From Sulfopaludibacter sp963815475 (lineage in GTDB: Bacteria; Acidobacteriota; Terriglobia; Bryobacterales; Bryobacteraceae): a DNA stretch of 64,000 nucleotides. The notes beneath the pieces are model-generated. The model ran no database searches and had not been told where the DNA came from. It worked only from the letters and a program-made list of their open reading frames with translations. Positions 45,188 to 53,568 of the stretch are shown in pieces. Within the stretch, counting starts at the first letter, position 1. Each line of letters opens with the position of its first letter. Position numbers and translations under genes: made by a program. Location: assembly GCA_963815475.1 (NCBI GenBank), contig CAWFHD010000003.1:4464001-4528000 (forward strand). Direction: 5' to 3'.

Positions 45188-45517
45188 ATGCCCCTCTACG
45201 ATTACAAATGTCATAAATGTGGAAAGGTCTTTGAGGTCCGTCAGAAGTTTGCTGACGAACCCCTCAAAGTCCACGACGAATGCGGCGGTGAAGTCCACCG
45301 CATGATCTCCGCTCCGGCTCTGCAGTTCAAGGGCACGGGCTGGTATGTCACCGATTACGGCAAGGGTGGCAAGTCTCCCGCGCCTAACGGAAAATCGGAA
45401 TCGTCCTCCGAAGCCAAGACCGAGAGCAAAACGGAAACCAAGTCAGAGACGAAGACGGAAACGAAGTCCGAGTCCAAGACCGAGAGCAAGCCCGCCGCCA
45501 CCGTCTCCGACAAATAG
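45188..45517 (+). CDS. FmdB-family zinc ribbon protein with low-complexity tail
   Basis: A 109-residue protein. The N-terminal 60 residues are the FmdB/CxxC-CxxC regulatory-type zinc ribbon: MPLYDYKCHKCGKVFEV, then the second metal site CGGEVHRMIS and FKGTGWYVTDYG. Here the second knuckle has only one cysteine (DECGGEV), a common variation. The tail (about residues 70-105) is a repeat of short KTE/KSE units, made of near-identical codons, and is probably disordered. The role of FmdB-like proteins is poorly known. Confidence 0.88.
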   Translation: MPLYDYKCHKCGKVFEVRQKFADEPLKVHDECGGEVHRMISAPALQFKGTGWYVTDYGKGGKSPAPNGKSESSSEAKTESKTETKSETKTETKSESKTESKPAATVSDK

Positions 45518-45565
45518 CAGCGCTGACCGCTCATGATGCGGGGCGTGTTGCCCGCGTGCCTCGCC

Positions 45566-48007
45566 TTACTCGCTCCGCAGCGCTTCCGCCGGCTCGATCC
45601 TTGTAGCGCGCCGCACTGGAACTACACTTGCCAGCAGGATCACCAGCAACAGCGTCCCCAGCGCCCCTGCGAAGATGGTGGGGGCAAACGCCCCTGCGCC
45701 ATAGGTCAGGTCGGGCATTTCCGGAACCACGATCATCGACCGCAACAGCGCCGATACGCCGCTCGCGCCCGCCAAGCCGAGCACGGCGCCCAGCATCACC
45801 GGCCGTAGCGTCTGCGCCAGCACCAGCCGAACCACGTCGCCTGACGACGCGCCCAACGATACCCTGATCGCGATTTCGCGCGTGCGCTGCGCCACCAGTT
45901 GTGCCACCAGCGAGAATACTCCCATCGCCGCCAGCAGCAGTGCAATCGTTCCTAGAATGGTGGCGGCCAACGCCGGCGCCTCCGCCATCAGCCTTTGAAT
46001 CTCCATCGGCCCCTTCTCGATTTCGAGCAGGATGGTTCTCGATGGCAAATTGGCGTCCACGCCGCCCAGCGCTTTCATGATGGCGCGTGATGCAGTTTCC
46101 GGCAGCTCGCGCGTGCGGATGAGAAACGAGGGCCCACCCGTGAGTTGCTGGGGCAGGTAGACAAATCCGTGGTCCGGCTTCGAAAGATATGTGCTGCGGA
46201 CGCCTTTCACCACCCCGATCACCGTAGCCGACCCGTGCCCGCCCAGGCGCGGATCGAAATTCGCGATCTTGTGGCCGATCGGATCCTGCCCGGGCCACGC
46301 CTTGCGCGCCGCCACGTCGCTGATCACCGCCACGGGCGCATCGCGGTCCACCTCTTCGCGCGTGAATGTGCGGCCGGCCACCAGTTGCAGCCCCATCGTC
46401 TCAAAATAGCGATCCGAAACCTTGGCGAACAGGCTGGCAACGTCCTTCTTGTTTTCCGTCTCGAAGCCGCCATTGGCATGCCCCAGGAACGGCGGCCGGT
46501 CGGTCACGGCTACCGATACCACCTGCGGCAGGTCTTCAATGCGATTCACGGCATGCTGCAGCAACTCGATCTTCCCGGCTGGAGTGCCGCCGAGAGCCCG
46601 CGAGTCGATCGCCATCATCATCAGATGACGTGTTTCGAAGCCTGGGTTTACGTCGCTCGAACGCCAGACGCCACGGAAGAGCATCCCGGATGCAGCCAGC
46701 AGCACCAGGCAAGCGGCCACTTGCGCGGCAATCAGCAATCCGCGTTTACTCCAGAGTTTGCGATGGCCTTCGGATGCCGACTTCAAGTCGGAGCTAATAT
46801 TGCGCTTGCTGGCCCACGCGGCCGGCCATAAACCAATCGCCAGGCCCGCCACAATGGAAACCACGGCCGTAAAGGCGAAGACGCGCCAATCTGGCTGGAG
46901 GTCGAGATAGACGCTCAGGCCCCCGTTGGAGAGCCGCTCGAGAACGCCATCCACGCCGGCGCGCAGCCACTCGCAGGCCCACAAGGAAAGCACCAGGCCT
47001 GCCGCGCCGCCACAAACTCCCAGAAGCAGACTCTCGGTGCAGAGCTGCCGGATGAGGTGCAGCCGCCGCGCGCCCAGCGCCAGCCGCACAGCGAACTCAT
47101 GATCGCGCGCCGCGTGCCGGGCGAACAGCAGATTCACCAGGTTGATGGAACCGATCAGCAGAATCAGCCCAACCGCCACCATCAGGATGCCGCACACCCA
47201 GGCAAATGTCTCCATCTCGCCCGAATCGGTCTGGAAGAACGTCGCTTGGCGAGCGTTCAGGTGAGCCGGCTTGCCGTTCACTAGCGGCCATCCGCGCGCC
47301 AGCACTTCCAACTCGGCTGTGGCTTGGGACGCGCTGGTTCCAGCGCGACGCCGCCCCACTAGCTGCCATTCATGGCTGGTATTGTCATGCAGCCAATCGG
47401 CCCCCGGCAGCACTTCGGGCTGCGCCTCCATGGGAATCCAGAGGTCAGGCATCTGCGGCGGAACGCCGGTCCCGGCGAAATTCTCCGGCGCCACTCCAAC
47501 AATGTCGAGCACGGCGTTCTGCACGCGAATGGACTGGCCCAGCACCGCCGGGTCGCCATGCAGCTTTCGCTGCCAGAAAGAATAGCTCACCACAGCCACG
47601 CGAACATCGCCGGGCGCAAATTCCCGTCCCCACCGTGGAACCACGCCGAGCGCTTCGAAGTAGTTATCGGAAACCAACCGGGCGCGCAGCACCTCGGGAT
47701 GGGCATCGAGCGTTCCCACCAGGGTCTGCGGACTGGATGTGGCCAGCACCGCCGCGAGCGAGCTCGTCTGTGTTCTTATCTGCTCGAACTGCTGGTTCGA
47801 GAAGGTCTCCAACTGCTGAATGTCCTGGTGGCCCGTGATGCGAACCAGTTCTCCGGGAGCGCGTGCCGCTATCGGTTTCATCACCACCGACTCGTAAATG
47901 GAGAAGACCACCGTATTGATGCCGATGCCCAGCGCCAGAGTGAGAATGGCAATGGCCGCAAAGCCCGGCGTACGGAGCAGTGTGCGAACCGCGTAGCGGA
48001 GATTCAT
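45566..48007 (-). CDS. ABC transporter permease (MacB/FtsX type, acidobacterial)
   Basis: An 813-residue inner-membrane permease with two FtsX-type halves. The N-terminus MNLRYAVRTLLRTPGFAAIA and the first helix TLALGIGINTVVFS are typical of the large family of duplicated MacB-like permeases in Acidobacteria. A periplasmic MacB_PCD domain follows (about 60-240), then three helices, a linker, a second PCD-like domain and three C-terminal helices ending RIEPAEALRSE. No ATPase partner is adjacent. Such permeases often sit alone and are thought to export small molecules or act in envelope stress; the substrate is unknown. Confidence 0.92.
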   Translation of the reverse strand: MNLRYAVRTLLRTPGFAAIAILTLALGIGINTVVFSIYESVVMKPIAARAPGELVRITGHQDIQQLETFSNQQFEQIRTQTSSLAAVLATSSPQTLVGTLDAHPEVLRARLVSDNYFEALGVVPRWGREFAPGDVRVAVVSYSFWQRKLHGDPAVLGQSIRVQNAVLDIVGVAPENFAGTGVPPQMPDLWIPMEAQPEVLPGADWLHDNTSHEWQLVGRRRAGTSASQATAELEVLARGWPLVNGKPAHLNARQATFFQTDSGEMETFAWVCGILMVAVGLILLIGSINLVNLLFARHAARDHEFAVRLALGARRLHLIRQLCTESLLLGVCGGAAGLVLSLWACEWLRAGVDGVLERLSNGGLSVYLDLQPDWRVFAFTAVVSIVAGLAIGLWPAAWASKRNISSDLKSASEGHRKLWSKRGLLIAAQVAACLVLLAASGMLFRGVWRSSDVNPGFETRHLMMMAIDSRALGGTPAGKIELLQHAVNRIEDLPQVVSVAVTDRPPFLGHANGGFETENKKDVASLFAKVSDRYFETMGLQLVAGRTFTREEVDRDAPVAVISDVAARKAWPGQDPIGHKIANFDPRLGGHGSATVIGVVKGVRSTYLSKPDHGFVYLPQQLTGGPSFLIRTRELPETASRAIMKALGGVDANLPSRTILLEIEKGPMEIQRLMAEAPALAATILGTIALLLAAMGVFSLVAQLVAQRTREIAIRVSLGASSGDVVRLVLAQTLRPVMLGAVLGLAGASGVSALLRSMIVVPEMPDLTYGAGAFAPTIFAGALGTLLLVILLASVVPVRRATRIEPAEALRSE

Positions 48008-48176
48008 CGACGGGGATGAAGCAGTTGGGGAGCCGATAGCAAGTTATACAAACGAAAAGGACTGTGGGGCCTGGGGGTGTTCGGGAATGGGAATAGGCGG
48101 ACGGAGATGCCGTGGCGCGAGCACTCCGCCGCTCAGGTCTGTCGTAGGATTGGCTGCGCCACCGGGTGGAGCACTG

Positions 48177-48605
48177 TCATGCGCCGATCGCAGCTCGGGC
48201 CTTGATGGTCTCTTTGCGATAACCGTCGGCCCAGCGTTGCAGCATGGTATCGCTTCGAATGGGTGTTACGACCTGCGGTTTACGCGCTTGCGTGCGGAAC
48301 TCGTATTTGTCAATGGTGCAGGCGGCCCGCTTGCCCTCGATTCGCACCACGCGGCCGAATGCAATCAGGCGCATGGGACAGGTCTGGTCCAGCAGCACCG
48401 GCCAACTGATGGAGAGCTCAACGAAAGCTCCCTCGGTCAATGGCTGGTCCAAAGACATGCTTACACCTCCGCTGCTGACGTCCAACGTTTCACCGCAGCC
48501 AGACGCCACGATCGTGTCGTCTTCCAGAAGTTTGTAGCGTAGCTCGCGATGCAACGGGAACCGAACTTTTATTCTGCGTTCAATTGGCTTTGTTTCGTTG
48601 TGCAT
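48177..48605 (-). CDS. PilZ domain protein
   Basis: A 142-residue protein with a PilZ c-di-GMP-binding domain: the RxxxR-type motif appears as RFPLHRELRYK (residues about 15-25) and the D/NxSxxG motif as TLDVSSGGVSMSL (about 42-54). The domain ends at about residue 110, with a short tail containing WADGYRKE. It may sense c-di-GMP to control motility or polysaccharide export. It is 169 bases upstream of the permease gene on the same strand; whether they are co-transcribed is unclear. Confidence 0.85.
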   Translation of the reverse strand: MHNETKPIERRIKVRFPLHRELRYKLLEDDTIVASGCGETLDVSSGGVSMSLDQPLTEGAFVELSISWPVLLDQTCPMRLIAFGRVVRIEGKRAACTIDKYEFRTQARKPQVVTPIRSDTMLQRWADGYRKETIKARAAIGA

Positions 48606-48825
48606 TTGCCAGATCCTCCGACAGATCCTGCCCTGAATAATGCATTCTGCTGCCCTAAATAATTGTTCTTCAGAATCAGTAGCTTAGGTGCTATAGTGTC
48701 TATCCCGTTTACATGTCAGCGTGTCCACGTCGTAGACACTTATGGAAAGTACGTAGTCACCGCTGCTTTCGGATGCGGTCGTTCCGTATTTGGCGTTTTC
48801 CACATGTTACGCTGAGGTAAATCCA

Positions 48826-50343
48826 ATGCGGAAACTCCTGATTTGTGTCCTTGCGGCCGCCGCTCTACTTGCTGCCGCCCCCCGGAAACCCAAACTAGTG
48901 CTGGCCGTTGTATTCGACCAGTTCCGATACGACTACCTCACCCGATATCGCGGTGAATACCACGCCGCCTTCGAGCGCCTGCTCACCAAAGGCGCGGTCT
49001 TCACGAATGCGAATTACGACCATTTCCCCACCGTCACGGCGATTGGCCACAGCACCTTCCTGTCGGGCGCCCTGCCATCCATCAGCGGCATCATCGGCAA
49101 CGACTGGTACGATCGCCAGGAGCAGTTGACGGTGACAAGTGTTACCGATGCCGGAACCAAACTGGTGGGTGGCCGCGGCGGAGCCGGATCCTCGCCCAAA
49201 CGCCTGCTGGTAAGCACGGTAGGCGACGAATTGAAGATGTCCGATGGCGGTAAGTCGCACGTCATCGGAGTTTCGCTCAAGGACCGCGCCGCCATTCTGC
49301 CTTCCGGCCATATGGCCGACGGCGCGTACTGGTTTGACGGAGTCAGCGGCAATTTCGTGAGCAGCACCTATTACTTCGACGACGTGCCAGCGTGGGTGAA
49401 AGCATTTAACGATGCGCACCCGGCAGACCGTTTCGCAGGCGCAACATGGCTGGATCACACCATGCCGCAGGACTCCGCCAAGCTTTACACCGGCATTCCG
49501 GCGAGCCCGTTCGGCAACGAATTGGTGGAAGCCTTCGCCGAGCGCGCGCTTGCCGCCGAGCAACTCGGCAAACACGAAGCGCCCGACGTCCTCACCGTGA
49601 GCTTTTCCTCCAACGATTACATCGGCCACGCTTCCGGGCCCGATTCGCCGGAGGTGCATGAGATCTCCGTCCGCTCCGACCTGCTACTGGAGAAGCTGCT
49701 GCAGGCGATCGACAAGCAAGTGGGGCTCGACAATGTCGTAGTAGTGGTCACTGCGGATCACGGCGTAGCGCCGGTGCCTGAAGTGAATGCGGCGCGGCGC
49801 ATGCCGGGTGGACGAATTCCAGCGGCCACCGTTCTGGATGCCGCCGAAAAGGCTCTGCGCGCCAAGTATGGCGATGCTAAATGGGTCACACGTAGCGGTG
49901 GAGAAGGTGAAATCTACCTGAACTGGGAACTCATCCGGCAGAAGAGTCTCGATGTCGCCGAAGTGAGCCGCACCGCCGCCCAGGCGATTCAGGAACTGCC
50001 GCACGTTTTCCGGGTCTACACCCGCGATCAGTTGATGCATGGCGCGGTGCTCGAAGATCCCGTATCGCGGCGCGTGATGCATGGTTACAATGCCGAGCGC
50101 GGCGCCGATATCGAAGTGATTCTGGAGCCATACTGGCTTCTGGGCAATACGCGCGCCAGCCACAGCACGCCGTTCAGTTACGATACTCACGTTCCGCTCA
50201 TCTTCATGGGGCAGGGAATTAAGCCCGGACGCTACAACGGCTCGGTGATCGAAAACGATATCGCCCCCACACTGGCCACCATTTTGGACGTGGAAACACC
50301 TTCGGGATCGGTAGGGCGTGTGCTCCTCGAAATGTTCGAGTAG
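48826..50343 (+). CDS. Alkaline phosphatase-family (PafA-like) enzyme
   Basis: A 505-residue exported metal-dependent phosphatase/phosphodiesterase. ATG 48826 starts a signal peptide (LLICVLAAAALLAAAP). Motifs: VVFDQFRYDYL (first metal Asp), NYDHFPTVTAIGHSTFLSG with the likely nucleophile Thr, SNDYIGHASGPDSPE and VVVVTADHGVAPVPE (metal His/Asp). These fit the type I phosphodiesterase/PafA group acting on phosphate monoesters in the periplasm. It is followed after 37 bases by the M48 protease gene, probably in one transcript. Confidence 0.88.
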   Translation: MRKLLICVLAAAALLAAAPRKPKLVLAVVFDQFRYDYLTRYRGEYHAAFERLLTKGAVFTNANYDHFPTVTAIGHSTFLSGALPSISGIIGNDWYDRQEQLTVTSVTDAGTKLVGGRGGAGSSPKRLLVSTVGDELKMSDGGKSHVIGVSLKDRAAILPSGHMADGAYWFDGVSGNFVSSTYYFDDVPAWVKAFNDAHPADRFAGATWLDHTMPQDSAKLYTGIPASPFGNELVEAFAERALAAEQLGKHEAPDVLTVSFSSNDYIGHASGPDSPEVHEISVRSDLLLEKLLQAIDKQVGLDNVVVVVTADHGVAPVPEVNAARRMPGGRIPAATVLDAAEKALRAKYGDAKWVTRSGGEGEIYLNWELIRQKSLDVAEVSRTAAQAIQELPHVFRVYTRDQLMHGAVLEDPVSRRVMHGYNAERGADIEVILEPYWLLGNTRASHSTPFSYDTHVPLIFMGQGIKPGRYNGSVIENDIAPTLATILDVETPSGSVGRVLLEMFE

Positions 50344-50380
50344 AATAAGAGGTAATCGGGCACAGGTTCCTGCTGATCCT

Positions 50381-51310
50381 ATGACACGCCTTGCCGTCGC
50401 GCTGCTGGCCATGACTCTTCTGGTTCCAGTCGCGCCCGCCAAGGATAAAAAGCCTCCTGAGCCTGACGATCCTGGCAAAGGCGTCAATCTCTTTTCCCTC
50501 GACCGCGAATTGGCCCTGGGCCGCGCTATGGCCGCGGAGGTGGAGCACCAATCGCGCTTGCTTGAGGATCCGGCCGTGACGGAATACGTCAATCGGCTGG
50601 GACAAAACCTGGTGCGCAATTCCGACGCCAAGCTGCCCTTCACCATTAAAGTGATCGATTCCGATGAGGTCAACGCCTTCGCCCTGCCCGGCGGCTTCAT
50701 GTTCGTCAATACGGGCCTGGTGTTGAAGGCCGATAACGAAGCCGAATTGGTGGGCGTGCTGGCGCATGAAGTCGCCCACGTGGCTGCCCGCCACGGCACG
50801 CGCCAGGCATCGCGCGCCGAGATCTTCAACTACGCCAGCATTCCCTTGATCTTCATCGGTGGCGCCGCGGGGTACGCCCTTCGCCAAGCCGCCATGCTGG
50901 CCGTTCCCATGGGCTTTTTGCAATTCTCCCGCGGCTTCGAAGCCCAGGCCGATTATCTTGGCCTGCAGTATATGGACCGCTCCGGCTACGATCCGGTGGC
51001 GTTTGTCGATTTCTTCGAGAAGATCGAAACCCTGGAGAAGCGCAAGCCCGGGGCCATCGCGCGCGCATTCTCGTCGCATCCGATGACGCCCGTGCGCATC
51101 CGCAACGCCCAAAAACAAATCCAGAAGGACCTGAAACCGCGTCCCGAGTATGTGCTCGATACTTCCGAGTTCCACGATGTCAAGGCGCGCCTGGCCGTCA
51201 TCCAGAATCGACGCGCTCCCGATCCGGCGTGGAACATGCCCGTGCTGAAAGTGCGCACACGAGCCGAACGCACCGAAGAAGATCAGCCCACCTTGAAGCG
51301 GCAAGACTGA
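50381..51310 (+). CDS. M48-family zinc metalloprotease
   Basis: A 309-residue exported protease related to BepA/LoiP-type periplasmic M48 enzymes. Signal peptide after ATG 50381 (LAVALLAMTLLVPVAPAK). Zinc site LAHEVAHVAARHG (HExxH) at residue about 127, third ligand Glu in FEAQADYLGLQYM, and the conserved NAFALPGGFMFVNTGLVL before it. The C-terminus is disordered and charged (RTRAERTEEDQP). It probably processes or clears misfolded outer-membrane proteins; specificity is inferred from the family. miaE begins three bases after its stop. Confidence 0.9.
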   Translation: MTRLAVALLAMTLLVPVAPAKDKKPPEPDDPGKGVNLFSLDRELALGRAMAAEVEHQSRLLEDPAVTEYVNRLGQNLVRNSDAKLPFTIKVIDSDEVNAFALPGGFMFVNTGLVLKADNEAELVGVLAHEVAHVAARHGTRQASRAEIFNYASIPLIFIGGAAGYALRQAAMLAVPMGFLQFSRGFEAQADYLGLQYMDRSGYDPVAFVDFFEKIETLEKRKPGAIARAFSSHPMTPVRIRNAQKQIQKDLKPRPEYVLDTSEFHDVKARLAVIQNRRAPDPAWNMPVLKVRTRAERTEEDQPTLKRQD

Positions 51311-51313
51311 ACT

Positions 51314-51949
51314 GTGAGTCCCGCCGAACTGGCCCAGATCGACGCACTGCCACTTCATTCGCGAACTCCCCTCGAGTGGGGCCGCGCCGTTCTTTCCGAC
51401 CCCATCGGCCTGCTGATTGACCACGCGTTTCTGGAAAAGAAGGCGGCCACCAATGCCATGGAACTGCTCACTCGCTGGCCCAACGACTGGGTGGACGGCT
51501 GGGTGGAGATCATGACGTCCATCGCCCGCGATGAAGCTGTTCACCTGGCGCAGGTGATGCGCCTGCTGATTCGCCGCGGCGGGCGTCTCGACCGCTTTCA
51601 CAAGAATCCCTACGCCAATGCGCTGAGGCAACTGGTGCGCAAGGGCGAGCCCACCGACACCATGGACCGGCTGTTGGTCGCGGCGCTGATCGAACTCCGC
51701 TCCTGCGAGCGCTTCGCGGTCCTGTCCGCTACGGCCGCGGATGCCGAGCTGGCCGATTTTTACCACGGGCTCTGCTCTTCCGAATTGGGCCACTACAAAG
51801 TGTTTTTAAAGCTCGTGGGCGATATCGCCGACGGCTCTGCGGTGCAGGAGCGCTGGCAGCACATGCTCGCCTGCGAGGCTCAAATCATAGCCGAACAGCC
51901 CGCCGGAGCGCGGATCCACTCCGGATTGCCGCCGTCGCTCTCTAAATGA
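51314..51949 (+). CDS. miaE: tRNA-(ms2io6A37)-hydroxylase
   Basis: A 211-residue di-iron oxygenase that hydroxylates the isopentenyl group of ms2i6A at tRNA position 37. Ferritin-like four-helix pattern with metal ligands in DHAFLEKKAATNAME, IARDEAVHLAQVM, ELRSCERFAVL and SSELGHYKVFLKL. GTG start at 51314. It lies tightly behind the M48 gene. The substrate-generating miaA/miaB genes are not in the window. Assignment is by motif order and normal length. Confidence 0.9.
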   Translation: MSPAELAQIDALPLHSRTPLEWGRAVLSDPIGLLIDHAFLEKKAATNAMELLTRWPNDWVDGWVEIMTSIARDEAVHLAQVMRLLIRRGGRLDRFHKNPYANALRQLVRKGEPTDTMDRLLVAALIELRSCERFAVLSATAADAELADFYHGLCSSELGHYKVFLKLVGDIADGSAVQERWQHMLACEAQIIAEQPAGARIHSGLPPSLSK

Positions 51950-51975
51950 ATTCTTTCCGCCCGGCAGTGCCCTCC

Positions 51976-52010
51976 TTGACAAGTGATACTTTATAACATA
52001 AAGTACTTTT
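51976..52010 (+). promoter_or_regulatory. Promoter with palindromic operator, leaderless type
   Basis: TTGACA (51976-51981), a 17-base spacer and TAAAGT (51999-52004), with only six bases to the ATG at 52011, so the transcript should start at the initiation codon. The palindrome TACTTTATAACATAAAGTA (51987-52005) spans spacer and -10, an ideal position for repressor binding. Its shape resembles operators of PadR-type regulators, but no such gene is nearby. Confidence 0.6.
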
Positions 52011-53513
52011 ATGAAGTTTCTTCCACGCGCGATGGCGCGACCTCCAGTTCTGGATGCCACCGTTCCCGCCGCTGCGCCGCGCGAGCGGTATGCTCTTCTC
52101 ATCAATCCCTTCTATCCCAAAGATCCCAACGCCAGCTTCGGCAAGCACGTCCTCACCCCTACCTTGGCGCTGACCAGTTTCGCGGCCACTACGCCGCCCC
52201 ATTGGGAGGTTCGCTACTGGGACGAAAACCTGCTCGACGGTCCGCCGCCCTACGACCCATTGCCGCAGCTGGTGGGCATCACGGTGCACCTGACATTCGC
52301 GCAGCGTGCTTTCGAATTGGCCCGCTGGTACCGGCAGCGCGGCAGCAAAGTAGTGCTCGGCGGCCTGCACGTACTCTCATGCCCCGACGAGTGCTCGCCG
52401 CACGCCGACGCTCTCGCGCTGGGCGATGGCGTGCAACTCTGGCCGCATATCGTGGCGGATGCGGAACGGGACAGCCTGCTGCCGCGCTACGTTGCCAGAT
52501 ATGAGAGCGACTATCGCCTGGACCCTGCGCCCGTGCGCTCTATCCTGCCGCGACGCAGCTTTCTCACCACTACCAGCTTGATTGCGACGCGCGGCTGTCA
52601 CAATCGGTGCGGCTTCTGCTACCTCGCCACGGACGGCCTTCGCATGCCCTACCGGATGCGCGACCCCTCCCAGGTGGTCGACGAATTCAAGGCCGATGGC
52701 CAACCGTACGCCGTCTTCGTCGACAACAATCTGGGTTCGAACCCGGGTTACCTGCGGGCCTTGTGCCAGGCCCTGCGTCCTCTCGGCAAGATCTGGAGCG
52801 CGGCCGTCACCATCGACGTCACCGATGATCCAGCCTTGGTGCGCGACATGGCTCTCGGCGGCTGCACAGGCGTCTTCGTCGGCCTGGAATCGTTGAGCGA
52901 TGAGAACCTGGTCGCGTCCAACAAGAAGACCGCCAAGACTGCCGACTACGCCCGCCGCGTCCGCCTGTTCCACGACCACGGCATCCAAGTGAACGGTTCC
53001 TTCGTGCTCGGCTTCGATCAGGACCGTAAGGACGTCTTCGCCCGCACAGCGGACTGGATTGAAGAAAACCGCCTGGAATGTGCCACCTTCCACATCCTGA
53101 CGCCTTACCCCGCGACTCCCCTATTCCGGCAGATGGAAGCGGAAGGGCGCCTGCTGCATCACGACTGGAGCCTCTACGACACGGCGCACGCGGTCTTCCG
53201 CCCCAGGCACATGTCGCCCGAAGAATTGGAGGCCGGGTACGAATGGATTTACCACCGGCTGTTTTCGCATGCCTCTATCTGGCGCCGTCGCCCCGAAGAT
53301 TGGCGGGCCGTGGCGCCGTATCTTGCGATGTCGTATCTATACAAACGCTCCAATGCGCTGTGGCATCTGCTCATCCGCTATCATCTGGTGCATTCGGTCT
53401 GGAGTCCGCTGGTGGAGTTGACACGTCGCCGCCACCTGCAATTTCGGGAGGAGTTGGCGCGAAAGCCGGCTCCCGGACGCACGGTGATCAACGTGGCGCC
53501 AGCCGGAGTCTAG
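52011..53513 (+). CDS. B12-binding-domain radical SAM protein
   Basis: A 500-residue enzyme. N-terminal cobalamin-binding-like domain (about 25-150: VGITVHLTFAQRAFELARWY, VVLGGLHVLSCPDE), then a radical SAM core with the 4Fe-4S motif ATRGCHNRCGFCYLATDG (CxxxCxxC, residue about 195), DNNLGSNPGYLRALC and GGCTGVFVGLESLS, and a DUF4070-like C-terminal part (LTPYPATPLFRQMEAEGRLL). These proteins modify hopanoids, lipids or small molecules; the substrate is unknown here. It is expressed from its own palindromic promoter. No RBS. Confidence 0.88.
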   Translation: MKFLPRAMARPPVLDATVPAAAPRERYALLINPFYPKDPNASFGKHVLTPTLALTSFAATTPPHWEVRYWDENLLDGPPPYDPLPQLVGITVHLTFAQRAFELARWYRQRGSKVVLGGLHVLSCPDECSPHADALALGDGVQLWPHIVADAERDSLLPRYVARYESDYRLDPAPVRSILPRRSFLTTTSLIATRGCHNRCGFCYLATDGLRMPYRMRDPSQVVDEFKADGQPYAVFVDNNLGSNPGYLRALCQALRPLGKIWSAAVTIDVTDDPALVRDMALGGCTGVFVGLESLSDENLVASNKKTAKTADYARRVRLFHDHGIQVNGSFVLGFDQDRKDVFARTADWIEENRLECATFHILTPYPATPLFRQMEAEGRLLHHDWSLYDTAHAVFRPRHMSPEELEAGYEWIYHRLFSHASIWRRRPEDWRAVAPYLAMSYLYKRSNALWHLLIRYHLVHSVWSPLVELTRRRHLQFREELARKPAPGRTVINVAPAGV

Positions 53514-53568
53514 ACCGGAGCACTGGCGCTCGGGCTGCAAACGCGATAAAAAGAGGAGGAGCACTGAA

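Noticed and set aside
48670..48700. TAGCTTAGGTGCTATAG near the PilZ/phosphatase divergent region as another copy of the 15932 operator
   Set aside because: Only one half-site matches and the arms are four bases; it is too weak to claim the same regulator.
50219..51793. 524-codon minus-strand frame across the M48 and miaE genes
   Set aside because: Spans two well-supported plus-strand genes and has no family motifs.
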